Notes under the pieces: model-generated
The model's database searches: none
Told to the model about the DNA's origin: nothing
What the model saw: the letters and a program-made list of their open reading frames with translations, nothing else
Shown: positions 1 through 6,597 of the stretch, piece by piece
Position numbering within the stretch: position 1 is the first letter of the stretch
Layout of the letters: each line of letters begins with the position of its first letter
NCBI GenBank assembly: GCA_023230855.1
Contig: JALNWQ010000007.1
Span: 1 to 64,000, forward strand
Length of the DNA stretch: 64,000 nucleotides
Direction: 5' to 3'
From: Solirubrobacteraceae bacterium
GTDB taxonomy: Bacteria > Actinomycetota > Thermoleophilia > Solirubrobacterales > Solirubrobacteraceae
Made by a program: the position numbers and the translations under genes

Positions 1-47
1 CCGATACGTCGGGCACCACCACGATCCGCCGCGGCAGCAGCCCGCAC

Positions 48-902
48 GTGGCGCCGATCGACCGCCAGGCCGTCACCGTCGACCCGTTCGACGGGGACCG
101 TCGGCCGACCGGATCGCATCGCGACCGGGACCACCTCGATCCGGTGGCGGACCCGATCGACGTCGACCCGTTCGCCCCGACCGACGACGAGCTCCGGCTC
201 GCCGCACGCAACGAGCACCGTCGACGCCTCGAGGTAGGCGTGATCCTGCGTCGCGAGGAGCGTCGCCCCGGACCGCTGACGCTAGCTCGTCTGTACCGCC
301 TGGCCGAGCTTGCCGACGCTGCGGGCCGCCCCATCGACGCGCGCCGCTGGCGCGCCCAGGCCACCACGATCCGGTCCGCCGCGAGGGGTGCCCGCCGGCA
401 CTTCACCGGCAGCGTGCTCGGCGGAGTCGACCGCGCGGACCTGCACGACCTCGGATCGGCTCTGTGCGACGTGCTGAACGATCGTGAGCGTCGCGTCCTG
501 ATGCTCCACATGGGTGGTCGTTCGACGGCCGAGATCGCGGAGCGCCTCTGGATGCCGGAACCGCTCGTCGAGTCGGTTCTCGTCGACGTTGAGCGCACCC
601 TAGGTGGCTTCCTGGCCGACGCCCGTCAACGTCGAGCCGTCGCAGCACAGGTGACGGCGCTTCGGAGCCTGACCGTCACCATCGCCCACGCACGCCGTCC
701 CCGTGCCCGTGGTGCGGGCCCGCGTCGTTCGGTGCGGACCGTCGGTCGTCGCGCGTCGTGCGGCAACGGGAACGGCGGGTCCTCCGGAGGGTCGCCCGGC
801 GAAAGTGACCCTGCGCCACCGACGCCCGCGGGCAGCGTCGGCCGGCTGAGCCCCCACAAGCCCGCCCAGGTCGTCACCGACCGGATCGGTGGTGCACGAT
901 GA
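48..902 (+). CDS. Sigma-70 region-4-like / HTH protein of the element
   Basis: The protein has 284 aa from the GTG at 48. The frame is open to the window edge, so the true start may lie outside. Residues around 140-185 contain a segment beginning LNDRERRVLMLHMGG and continuing STAEIAERLWMP, which resembles the helix-turn-helix of sigma-70 region 4 or LuxR-type proteins. No sigma region 2 is visible. The N-terminal half is charged (LAARNEHRRRLEV and nearby) and the C-terminal 80 residues are disordered, rich in Arg, Gly, Ser and Pro. The gene overlaps the next by ATGA. It could regulate the element's operon, but the target is unknown. Confidence 0.6.
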   Translation: MAPIDRQAVTVDPFDGDRRPTGSHRDRDHLDPVADPIDVDPFAPTDDELRLAARNEHRRRLEVGVILRREERRPGPLTLARLYRLAELADAAGRPIDARRWRAQATTIRSAARGARRHFTGSVLGGVDRADLHDLGSALCDVLNDRERRVLMLHMGGRSTAEIAERLWMPEPLVESVLVDVERTLGGFLADARQRRAVAAQVTALRSLTVTIAHARRPRARGAGPRRSVRTVGRRASCGNGNGGSSGGSPGESDPAPPTPAGSVGRLSPHKPAQVVTDRIGGAR

Positions 903-1201
903 GGCTCCGTCGCCAGCTCGACGGGTCCCTCGTCGGCCACGGTTCGATGGGTCGCACGGTCCGCGTCGACCTCGTCGGGCCGGACTGCTGGACGGCAACG
1001 GTTTTCACCGTCGGTCCCGATGGCGTGGAGTCCCGACGCCCGACGCCGCGCGAGTTCGAGCAGCTCGCGCACATCCTCCGCAGGCGGGACGAGTTCCGTT
1101 CCTACATCGACGAGTTCCGGCCCATGGATCGCCGTCCGGGACAGCGCTCGAGGGTCTGCGACCTTGGTCACCGCGGCGATGATCGGACCGTGGTCGCGTG
1201 A
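899..1201 (+). CDS. Hypothetical small protein of the element
   Basis: This 100-aa protein starts in an ATGA overlap with the upstream gene and ends in a GTGA overlap with the next frame. It has no recognised domain. The N-terminal half looks like a short beta-rich fold (GRTVRVDLVGPDCW, then TVFTVGPDG), and the middle has a charged helix (FEQLAHILRRRDEFRSYIDE). Coupling on both sides and the absence of a better frame support it as real. Function unknown. Confidence 0.55.
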   Translation: MRLRRQLDGSLVGHGSMGRTVRVDLVGPDCWTATVFTVGPDGVESRRPTPREFEQLAHILRRRDEFRSYIDEFRPMDRRPGQRSRVCDLGHRGDDRTVVA

Positions 1202-1252
1202 CGCCGTTCGAGAACGGTGCTACGGTGCCGAACCAGAACCCGCCCTCGACGT

Positions 1253-1293
1253 CCTGCAAGACGTTGGGAGCCCAACCCGAGGAGCAAGGCCTC
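1253..1293 (+). promoter_or_regulatory. Conserved leader with RBS box (copy 1)
   Basis: CCTGCAAG (1253-1260) is followed by a small perfect hairpin, GTTGGG-AG-CCCAAC (1264-1277), and then AGGAGCAAGGCCTC (1280-1293), directly before GTG 1294. The same two boxes, 21 instead of 19 nt apart, precede the ATG at 3598. The repeat fixes the start codon of both genes. Confidence 0.55.
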
Positions 1294-2754
1294 GTGCAGA
1301 AGTACCGTGATCCCGGTTCGGGGTCCGTTCCGGTCCACCAGGGCCAGCACTCCCAACGTCCGACGCTTGCCCCGGAGGCGCTCCACGGGCCGGTTGGCGA
1401 GCTGGTGCGCGTCTTGGCTCCGACCACCGAGGCGGACGAGGCCGCGCTCCTGACGACGGCGCTGACGATGTTCGGCGCGATGTGCGGGGACGGCGCGCAC
1501 GTCCGCGCTGGCGGCGATCACCGACCGGCGCTGTTCACGGTCGTGACCGGCGCCACGTCCGCCGCGCGCAAGGGCACGTCCCTCACCGCGATCACTGAAG
1601 CGATGCGCCTCGGGTTCGGTGACGAGCTGGACCGCGTCGTGCGCCGAGGGATCGGGTCCGGTGAGGCGCTGATTCACGCGATCCGTGATCCGCGCGTCGA
1701 CCGGGTGCCGATCTACGACGGCAAGGGCGAGACCAAGCGGTTCACCGGCGAGTGGCGCGAGGAGCCGGCCGACCCCGGCGCGAGCGAGAAGCGCGCACTG
1801 ATCGAGGCGGAGGAGTTCGCCGCGTTGATCGCGCCGACCAGGCGACAGGGCTCGACGCTCTCGCCGAAGCTGCGGGAGGCGTGGGACGGGCGCAAGCTCG
1901 AGGTCGGCACGAAGGCGTCCCCGGACATCGCCACCGGCTACCACCTCGCCGTTCTCGGGCACGTGACCGCGGAGGAGCTACAGGAGCTCATCGGAAGCAT
2001 CGACCTCGCCAACGGTCTCGCGAACCGGTGCCTGTGGGTTCTCTCGCATCGTTCGCAGTTCCTGCCCGAACCGCCGCCCTTCCCGGCCGCGCAGCTTGAC
2101 CCGATCGTCCGCGGACTCGCCGACGCGGCCCAGGCCGCCCGTGTCGCTGGCGACATGGTCCGCGACGCCGACGCCCGCACCCTGTGGGCCGACGTCTACC
2201 CGATGCTGGAACGGGACCGGCCCGGCGCGATGGGGAAGGTGTGTGGACGGTCGTCCGCGCAGACGCTGCGGCTCGCGTTGATCTACGCACTTGCCGACCA
2301 GGCGGCATTCATCGAGCGCCCGCACTTGGAGGCCGCCCTCGCAGTCTGGAACTACTGCGAGGCGACCGCCGGCGTCCTGTTCGGCAGCCAGTCCGGCCAG
2401 CCGCTACCGGACCGCATCCTGTCGGCGCTGCGGGCCGCCGGGACCACCGGCGCGACACGCTCGACGCTGCATCGCGCGCTCGGGAACCACGCCAGCGCTC
2501 ACGACCTGGGAACCGCCCTCGAGCGGCTCGCCGAGGACGGGCTCGCGGTTGGGCGAACCGAGCGCACCGGCGGCAGGCCATCGGAACGGTGGTGGACGAC
2601 GGACGCCCTGCACGAGCGCGAAGTAAGCGAGGAAAGCGAACGAACCCCCGTTACTTCGCTTTCTTCGCTTCGTTCGCACGACGATGGGCCCCCGCCGGAC
2701 CTCGACGCCTGGGACGAGATCGCGGCGACGCTTCATGCCGAGGAGGCGGCGTGA
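1294..2754 (+). CDS. DUF3987-like replication ATPase / helicase-primase-associated protein
   Basis: I chose GTG 1294 because AGGAG at 1280-1284 lies 9 nt upstream, inside a 14-bp box that also precedes the start at 3598. The longer alternative is GTG 1198, which overlaps the previous stop (518 aa instead of 486). The protein has a P-loop-like segment GATSAARKGTS near residue 90, of the kind seen in DUF3987 proteins of actinobacterial plasmids and integrated elements. A DE-rich middle follows, then a C-terminal winged-helix-like region (GATRSTLHRALGN, then LGTALERLAEDGL). Likely role: DNA replication of the excised element. Near its 3' end the coding sequence carries a 28-nt imperfect inverted repeat (2618-2677) written in codons unusual for this genome. 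Family assignment is from memory of motifs only. Confidence 0.6.
   Translation: MQKYRDPGSGSVPVHQGQHSQRPTLAPEALHGPVGELVRVLAPTTEADEAALLTTALTMFGAMCGDGAHVRAGGDHRPALFTVVTGATSAARKGTSLTAITEAMRLGFGDELDRVVRRGIGSGEALIHAIRDPRVDRVPIYDGKGETKRFTGEWREEPADPGASEKRALIEAEEFAALIAPTRRQGSTLSPKLREAWDGRKLEVGTKASPDIATGYHLAVLGHVTAEELQELIGSIDLANGLANRCLWVLSHRSQFLPEPPPFPAAQLDPIVRGLADAAQAARVAGDMVRDADARTLWADVYPMLERDRPGAMGKVCGRSSAQTLRLALIYALADQAAFIERPHLEAALAVWNYCEATAGVLFGSQSGQPLPDRILSALRAAGTTGATRSTLHRALGNHASAHDLGTALERLAEDGLAVGRTERTGGRPSERWWTTDALHEREVSEESERTPVTSLSSLRSHDDGPPPDLDAWDEIAATLHAEEAA
2618..2677. repeat. Long imperfect inverted repeat within the replication gene
   Basis: The arms 2618-2645 and 2650-2677 match at 23 of 28 positions as reverse complements and are separated by CCCC. 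Both arms are built from GCGAA units (or TTCGC on the other arm). The encoded protein is a low-complexity Glu/Ser run followed by a Thr/Ser/Leu run. Confidence 0.85.
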
Positions 2755-3122
2755 TGGCGACGCAGCTCGTCTTGCCGCTCGACGTCGCGACGGGCCGCGC
2801 GCCCGCCGGGCCGGTGTCGCCGTCCTGGCCGCGATGGACTGAGCGCCCGCTTCCCGTCAATGGCCCGGTCTGCCGCGAGTTGCGCCAGGCCGTCGCCGAC
2901 CTCGTCGCGACCGCCGGCCGGTTCGGTGCCGATCCGCGATGCGCGCTCGAGGGCCTTTCCTCGATGCTCGCCGCGGCACAGCACGCCGACTGGACCGACT
3001 ACCCGCCGACCGCAGCCATCGCCGCCGTCAGGGCATGGCGCGACCGGGGGCTCGGGGCGCTCGCCCGTGAGCGCCTGGCGCTCGAGGACGCCCACGACAG
3101 AGGCCGGGTGAACCCGCGATGA
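2754..3122 (+). CDS. Hypothetical protein of the element
   Basis: This 122-aa protein starts at ATG 2754, overlapping the stop of the replication ATPase (ATGA), and ends in another ATGA overlap with the excisionase-like gene. After a Pro-rich start (LVLPLDVATGRAPAGP) it is largely helical, with Trp-containing segments (HADWTDYPPTAAIAAVRAW). I recognise no family. Its place between the replication ATPase and the excisionase suggests an accessory replication or excision role; this is inference. Confidence 0.6.
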   Translation: MATQLVLPLDVATGRAPAGPVSPSWPRWTERPLPVNGPVCRELRQAVADLVATAGRFGADPRCALEGLSSMLAAAQHADWTDYPPTAAIAAVRAWRDRGLGALARERLALEDAHDRGRVNPR

Positions 3123-3508
3123 GCCCGGCCACGTTGACGTCGGTCCTCGTCGCCGAGATCACCGGCGATCCGGAGGCCCGCCGGATGCTCGTCGATGCCC
3201 TCCGCGATGAGCTGGCCACGATCCCGGACCCCGATCGGCTCCTCACCCCGGCCGAGGTCGCCGCACGGTTCAACGTCTCGACGCGGACCGTGAACGGGTG
3301 GGCGCAGCACGGCCGGATGCCCGCCGTGAAGGTCGGCCGGTCGTGGCGGTTCGATCCCGACGACCTCGAGCTTGCGCCCGTTCACCGGGCCGCGACCGCG
3401 GAGCCCGCGATCCGACGGCCGACACCACGCCGACAGGCCGGTACGCCGCACCGCGGCGCCGACCCGGTCGCGGCGCTGCTGGACCTCGCGAACAGGCGCA
3501 GCAGATGA
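3119..3508 (+). CDS. Excisionase-like helix-turn-helix protein
   Basis: This 129-aa protein has a MerR/BldC-type HTH (HTH_17) at about residues 41-85. The motif LLTPAEVAARFNVSTRTVNG is followed by WAQHGRMPAVKVGRSWRF, the usual pattern of recognition helix, wing and Arg-Trp-Arg-Phe. In integrated elements such proteins act as recombination directionality factors with the integrase or as regulators of it. The start overlaps the previous gene by ATGA; the N-terminal 35 residues are an acidic helix and the C-terminal tail is basic. It lies about 1.65 kb before the integrase gene. Confidence 0.75.
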   Translation: MSPATLTSVLVAEITGDPEARRMLVDALRDELATIPDPDRLLTPAEVAARFNVSTRTVNGWAQHGRMPAVKVGRSWRFDPDDLELAPVHRAATAEPAIRRPTPRRQAGTPHRGADPVAALLDLANRRSR

Positions 3509-3554
3509 CCTTCCCCAGCACCACGAACCCCATCAACGAAGTGCCGCCGGCGAC

Positions 3555-3597
3555 CCTGCAAGGCCCCGGCGGCGTGGCCCACAAGGAGCAAGGCCTC
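3555..3597 (+). promoter_or_regulatory. Conserved leader with RBS box (copy 2)
   Basis: CCTGCAAG (3555-3562) and AGGAGCAAGGCCTC (3584-3597) stand directly before ATG 3598. These are the same elements in the same order as at 1253-1293. The AGGAG core is 9 nt from the start codon. Confidence 0.55.
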
Positions 3598-3795
3598 ATG
3601 AGCATCGAGAACCGTACCGACCACGACCCGAAGACCACCACCAACCCCGAGGACGGCCGCACGATCCACGTCCGGTTGACCGATGCGGAGTACGCGACGC
3701 TCGTCGGGCGCGCGTCCGCCAACCACCGCACCGTTGCCGGCCAGGTCCGCCACGACCTCGCGACGACGACGGCCGGGACCGAGGTTCCGGCATGA
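3598..3795 (+). CDS. Ribbon-helix-helix-like small DNA-binding protein
   Basis: The 65-aa product from ATG 3598 is chosen for its strong RBS box; an ATGA-coupled start at 3505 would give 96 aa. Residues 21-55 (TIHVRLTDAEYATLVGRA, then ANHRTVAGQVRHDL) fit a ribbon-helix-helix fold of the Arc/CopG type: a beta strand with alternating residues followed by two helices. The N-terminus is a disordered, charged arm. Such proteins in mobile elements usually repress or partition; the target here is unknown. It overlaps the next gene by ATGA. Confidence 0.65.
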   Translation: MSIENRTDHDPKTTTNPEDGRTIHVRLTDAEYATLVGRASANHRTVAGQVRHDLATTTAGTEVPA

Positions 3796-4172
3796 GCGCC
3801 GTCGACGAGATGACGCCCGAGGAGCGCCGCGAGTTCCTGCGCTCCTACGCCGACCGGCCCTACGAGCCGCTCGGGGCCGAGCGGGCGTGGTGCCTGAGCA
3901 TGGCCGCCCACGCCTACCGCGAGTACCAGCGGCTCGGCCTGGCCGGCAGCGGAGCCCGCCGGGCGGAGCGGATCACCGACGCGCTCGGCCGCATGGCCAA
4001 CGTCCCGGCCCGACCCGATCCGGACGGCGACGTCGAGCCGCTGACGGACGAGGAGATCGCCGGGATGCTCGCCGACGAGTTCGACGACGCCGACGAGTTC
4101 GGGGCGCATGCCGGCTGGCTCCGCGTCGCCCGCGAAGCCCGCCGCATCCTCACGACCGGAGACAAGGCATGA
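3792..4172 (+). CDS. Hypothetical small acidic protein of the element
   Basis: This 126-aa protein is coupled to both neighbours by ATGA overlaps. It is highly charged and probably all-helical: an EERREFLRSYAD helix, YEPLGAERAWCLSMAAHAYR, then an acidic segment (LTDEEIAGMLADEFDD). No family is recognised. A segment around REFLRSYADRPYEPLGAERA loosely resembles the EYAR...REPLTG motif of the two following genes, so all three may share an ancestor. Confidence 0.55.
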   Translation: MSAVDEMTPEERREFLRSYADRPYEPLGAERAWCLSMAAHAYREYQRLGLAGSGARRAERITDALGRMANVPARPDPDGDVEPLTDEEIAGMLADEFDDADEFGAHAGWLRVAREARRILTTGDKA

Positions 4173-4351
4173 GCACCCCGACCCCGCTCACCATCGACGA
4201 GCAGGAGAAGATGGACGAGCGCGAGCGCCAGGCGTTCGCCTACCTCGCCGAGTGCGCCCGCGACCGCCAGCAGCGCGAGCCGTTGGCGGGCGCTGCCGCC
4301 GACCGCTGGGCACGGATCATCGGTCACCTCGATCGCGGAGCCGGAGCATGA
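4169..4351 (+). CDS. Hypothetical small protein, paralogue of the next gene
   Basis: This 60-aa protein has ATGA overlaps on both sides. The pattern DERERQAFAYLAECARD, then REPLAG and RWARIIGHLDRG, is matched by the next product at equivalent positions. This suggests a tandem duplication of a small helical protein. Function unknown. Confidence 0.5.
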   Translation: MSTPTPLTIDEQEKMDERERQAFAYLAECARDRQQREPLAGAAADRWARIIGHLDRGAGA

Positions 4352-4578
4352 GCCCCACCGATGCCCTCCAGGCCGCGTTGGACGCCCAGGACGAGCGCGA
4401 GGCCCGCTTCTACCGGGACATGGCCGAGTACGCCCGCAGCGAGCACGCCCGTGAGCCGCTGACCGGCGACGCGCTGCCCCGGTACGAGCGGATCGTCAGG
4501 GCCTGCGACCGAGCGGCGTCGAGTCGCCGCCCGCGGCTCCACACCAACCCGACGACGAAGGACCCCGACCCCCGATGA
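4348..4578 (+). CDS. Hypothetical small protein, paralogue of the previous gene
   Basis: This 76-aa protein has the pattern DEREARFYRDMAEYARS, then REPLTG and RYERIVRACDRA, aligned with the previous product; a basic tail follows. It is coupled by ATGA upstream and possibly to a 25-codon frame at 4575. Function unknown. Confidence 0.5.
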   Translation: MSPTDALQAALDAQDEREARFYRDMAEYARSEHAREPLTGDALPRYERIVRACDRAASSRRPRLHTNPTTKDPDPR

Positions 4579-4652
4579 CCACCACCCCGAACGTCCCGGC
4601 CGCCACGGTGGCCGGGACGTGGGGGGGCGAACCGGGGGACCCCGCCCGGTAA
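4575..4652 (+). CDS. Possible 25-aa peptide ORF
   Basis: ATG 4575 overlaps the stop of the upstream gene (ATGA), like the rest of the operon, and reads to TAA 4652. The peptide includes TVAGTWGGEPGDPAR. Most of the frame coincides with a strong RNA hairpin (4591-4620), so the sequence may be conserved as structure and not as protein. Low confidence. Confidence 0.25.
   Translation: MTTTPNVPAATVAGTWGGEPGDPAR
4591..4620 (+). other. Strong RNA hairpin between small genes and the regulator gene
   Basis: The arms ACGTCCCGGCC (4591-4601) and GGCCGGGACGT (4610-4620) pair perfectly over 11 bp with an 8-nt loop. No U-run follows; a G-run and a second GC-rich region (4631-4648) come next. It could be a terminator, an mRNA processing or stability element, or a small structured RNA. 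Confidence 0.5.
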
Positions 4653-4686
4653 CCCGAGAACCAGCCGTAGACGGAGTACCCCGACG

Positions 4687-5160
4687 ATGAACCCTCCACA
4701 CCGCGACCCGGACACGTTGCGGACTCAGGACCGTGTCGAGAGTCCGCAACCTGCACCGCGGGTTCCGGTCCGTGACCGCATCCTGGCGATCCTCGCCAAC
4801 GCCCCGCGTCGCAAGTCCGGCGAGCCCGAGTCTTACGAGCATCGCGGCCTCGCCAAGCTCGTCTACGACACCGACGCCCCGACCTCGGCACAACTCTCCG
4901 CGGTCCGCCGCGCCACCGCGAAGCTCGTCGCCGACGGCCTGGCGCAACGCAACGTCGAACGTTGGCCGGACACCTGGCAAGGCCGACCCCACCACGTCCG
5001 CGCCCGCAACGGCACCCGCCGCTACGCCCTCAACCCGACTGGCATCGGGATCTACCGCGCCTACACCGACGAGGACCGCAAGATCGTCGACGCCCGCGCC
5101 GAGCAGCGAGCCGCCGCGCTCGCCGCCAACGAGGCCACGATCAGGAAGGCCATCCCGTGA
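4687..5160 (+). CDS. Winged-helix-like regulator of the element
   Basis: This 157-aa protein has a central segment RDRILAILANAPRRKSG, followed by HRGLAKLVYDTDAP and VRRATAKLVADGLAQRN. This resembles a winged-helix domain with a recognition helix at about residues 70-95 and a wing containing GRPHHVRARNGTRRY. The C-terminus is a long Ala/Glu-rich helix. It overlaps the integrase start by GTGA, so the two are probably co-translated. It may control integrase expression or bind the attachment site; this is inference. No exact family is recognised. Confidence 0.55.
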   Translation: MNPPHRDPDTLRTQDRVESPQPAPRVPVRDRILAILANAPRRKSGEPESYEHRGLAKLVYDTDAPTSAQLSAVRRATAKLVADGLAQRNVERWPDTWQGRPHHVRARNGTRRYALNPTGIGIYRAYTDEDRKIVDARAEQRAAALAANEATIRKAIP

Positions 5161-6392
5161 GCATCGAACCCCGCGACACCGCCGCAGGACGCCGCTACCT
5201 CGTCCGCTGGCGCGAGAACGGAAAGCAACGCTCCCGCACCTTCGTGCGTGCCGCTGACGCCGAGGCGTGGGACCTCGAGGTCCGCCGTCGGCAACAGCTC
5301 GGGCCACTCGCCGTGACCCAGCTCACCGGCACCGCTCCGACCCTCAACGAGTACACCGCCGACGTGTGGGTACCGCAGCACGCCGCCGCGCTCGCCCCAC
5401 GCACCCAGAAGACCTACGCCGCGCTCCTCAAGGCCCGGATCATCCCGACGTTCGGCACGACGCCGCTCAACCGGATTACGTCCGCCGACGTCCGCGCCTG
5501 GCAGGCCCAGCAGACAAGGGACAATGCCGGCCCGACCGCGATCCGGCGTGCCCGGATGCTCCTCGGGGCGATCCTCCAACACGCCCTCGAGAACGAGGTC
5601 GTGACCACCAACCCCGTCGCAATCGTCAAGCCGCCCAGGAAGCCCAGGACGAAGACGGTGCGCCCGCTCGCGCCGAGCACCGTCGAAGCGCTCCGCCAGG
5701 TCGTCGCCCAGCCCATGCCCGTCCGCGTCCCCGAAGGCAAGCGCAAGGGTGCCCGGCGTGCCGCGTACGACATGCCCGACAAGCGCGACCGGATCACGAT
5801 GGCCCGCGACGCCACCCTTGTCGCGGTCCTCGCGTACGCCGGGCTCAGGCCGGGGGAGGCCCTCGCGCTGCGCTGGGAGCACGTCCGCGACAAGACGCTG
5901 CTGATCGAGGACGGCACCGACGGGGAGGGCAAGGTCAAGGCGACGAAGACCGAGCACGTCCGCACCGTGCGACTCCTCGGGCCACTCGCCGCCGACCTCA
6001 AGGCCTGGCGGCTCACCGCCGGCCGCCCACCGGCCCGGGCGCTCGTGTTCCCGCGCCCCGACGACGGTGCGTGGACGACGATCGACTGGAACAACTGGCG
6101 GGACCGCACGTGGACGGCTGCATGCGAGCGCGCCGACCTGGACCCCGTGCCACGCCCGTACGACCTGCGGCACTCGTTCGCGTCGCTACTGCTCGCCGAG
6201 GGCCGCAGCGTCCACTACGTCGCCCGTCAGCTCGGGCACGGCCCGGAGCTGACGCTCCGCACCTACGGGCACGTCATGGACGAGTTCGAGGACGCGGCGA
6301 CCATCGACGCGGACGCCGAGATCCGCAAGGCACGGGCCGCGGAAGGTGTACTCAGAGTGTCATCGGCCACGGCCGCCGAGGAAGCCGTTTAG
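5157..6392 (+). CDS. int: Tyrosine recombinase (integrase)
   Basis: The 411-aa protein is in the size range of phage-type integrases. The N-terminal arm-binding domain (RYLVRWRENGKQRSRTF), the core-binding SAM-like domain (TLNEYTADVWVPQHAA to about residue 170) and the catalytic domain follow in order. Catalytic residues visible: Arg231 in AGLRPGEAL, Arg338 in YDLRHSFASL (with Tyr in place of the usual His three residues before), His361 in QLGHG and nucleophile Tyr370 in RTYGHV. GTG 5157 overlaps the stop of the upstream gene. Lying beside tRNA-Arg, it probably recombines the tRNA 3' end with the element's site. Confidence 0.93.
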   Translation: MSIEPRDTAAGRRYLVRWRENGKQRSRTFVRAADAEAWDLEVRRRQQLGPLAVTQLTGTAPTLNEYTADVWVPQHAAALAPRTQKTYAALLKARIIPTFGTTPLNRITSADVRAWQAQQTRDNAGPTAIRRARMLLGAILQHALENEVVTTNPVAIVKPPRKPRTKTVRPLAPSTVEALRQVVAQPMPVRVPEGKRKGARRAAYDMPDKRDRITMARDATLVAVLAYAGLRPGEALALRWEHVRDKTLLIEDGTDGEGKVKATKTEHVRTVRLLGPLAADLKAWRLTAGRPPARALVFPRPDDGAWTTIDWNNWRDRTWTAACERADLDPVPRPYDLRHSFASLLLAEGRSVHYVARQLGHGPELTLRTYGHVMDEFEDAATIDADAEIRKARAAEGVLRVSSATAAEEAV

Positions 6393-6404
6393 CCCGGAAA
6401 CGAC

Positions 6405-6431
6405 GGAACCCCCGTCACCGACGGGGGTTCC
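6405..6431. terminator. Perfect 12-bp hairpin between int and tRNA-Arg
   Basis: GGAACCCCCGTC (6405-6416) pairs with GACGGGGGTTCC (6420-6431) around a 3-nt loop. It lies 12 bp after the int stop and 5 bp beyond the tRNA 3' end, so it may stop transcription from both sides. No U-run follows on either strand. Confidence 0.6.
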
Positions 6432-6436
6432 ACCTA

Positions 6437-6509
6437 CGCGCCCGGCATGATTCGAACATGCGACTTCTTGCTCCGGAGGCAAGCGCTCTATCCACTGAGC
6501 TACGGGCGC
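6437..6509 (-). tRNA. tRNA-Arg (anticodon CCG)
   Basis: Read on the minus strand, the 73-nt gene folds as a canonical cloverleaf: acceptor GCGCCCG/CGGGCGC, D-arm GCTC/GAGC, anticodon stem CTTGC/GCAAG with loop CTCCGGA (anticodon CCG), 5-nt variable loop, T-arm GCATG/CATGC with TTCGAAT. CCA is not encoded. The 3' end faces the integrase gene, making this the likely attachment site of the element. Confidence 0.95.
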
Positions 6510-6583
6510 CGGGGGTCGACATTGTGACACGCCGCCCGAACGCGTGGCGTCACCCCGGCGAAGGTCCCGGCGCGACGGGACGG

Positions 6584-6589
6584 TAGCCT
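6584..6589 (+). promoter_or_regulatory. Candidate -10 box of rnz
   Basis: TAGCCT lies 8 nt before GTG 6598, which predicts a leaderless or very short-leader transcript. It belongs to the TANNNT set found throughout the window and supports GTG 6598 over the upstream ATG 6544. Confidence 0.55.
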
Positions 6590-6597
6590 CGCCGACC

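Larger units (their letters stand above)
1..6436 (+). mobile_element. Right part of an integrative element inserted at tRNA-Arg(CCG); left end outside window
   Basis: A tyrosine recombinase gene ends 44 bp from the 3' end of a tRNA gene, the usual layout for an element integrated by tRNA-site recombination. All genes run towards the tRNA and most overlap by ATGA or GTGA, forming one translationally coupled unit: HTH protein, small protein, DUF3987-like ATPase, small protein, excisionase-like protein, RHH protein, small proteins, winged-helix-like protein and integrase. No relaxase or FtsK-type transfer gene is visible here, so conjugation cannot be judged. The content resembles actinobacterial integrative elements (AICE-like) or satellite elements. 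The second attachment site must lie to the left of position 1. Confidence 0.85.

Noticed and set aside
1..6436. Defence island or toxin-antitoxin cassette in the element
   Set aside because: No nuclease, methyltransferase, toxin or ATPase of a known defence family is visible; the small proteins have no assignable function.
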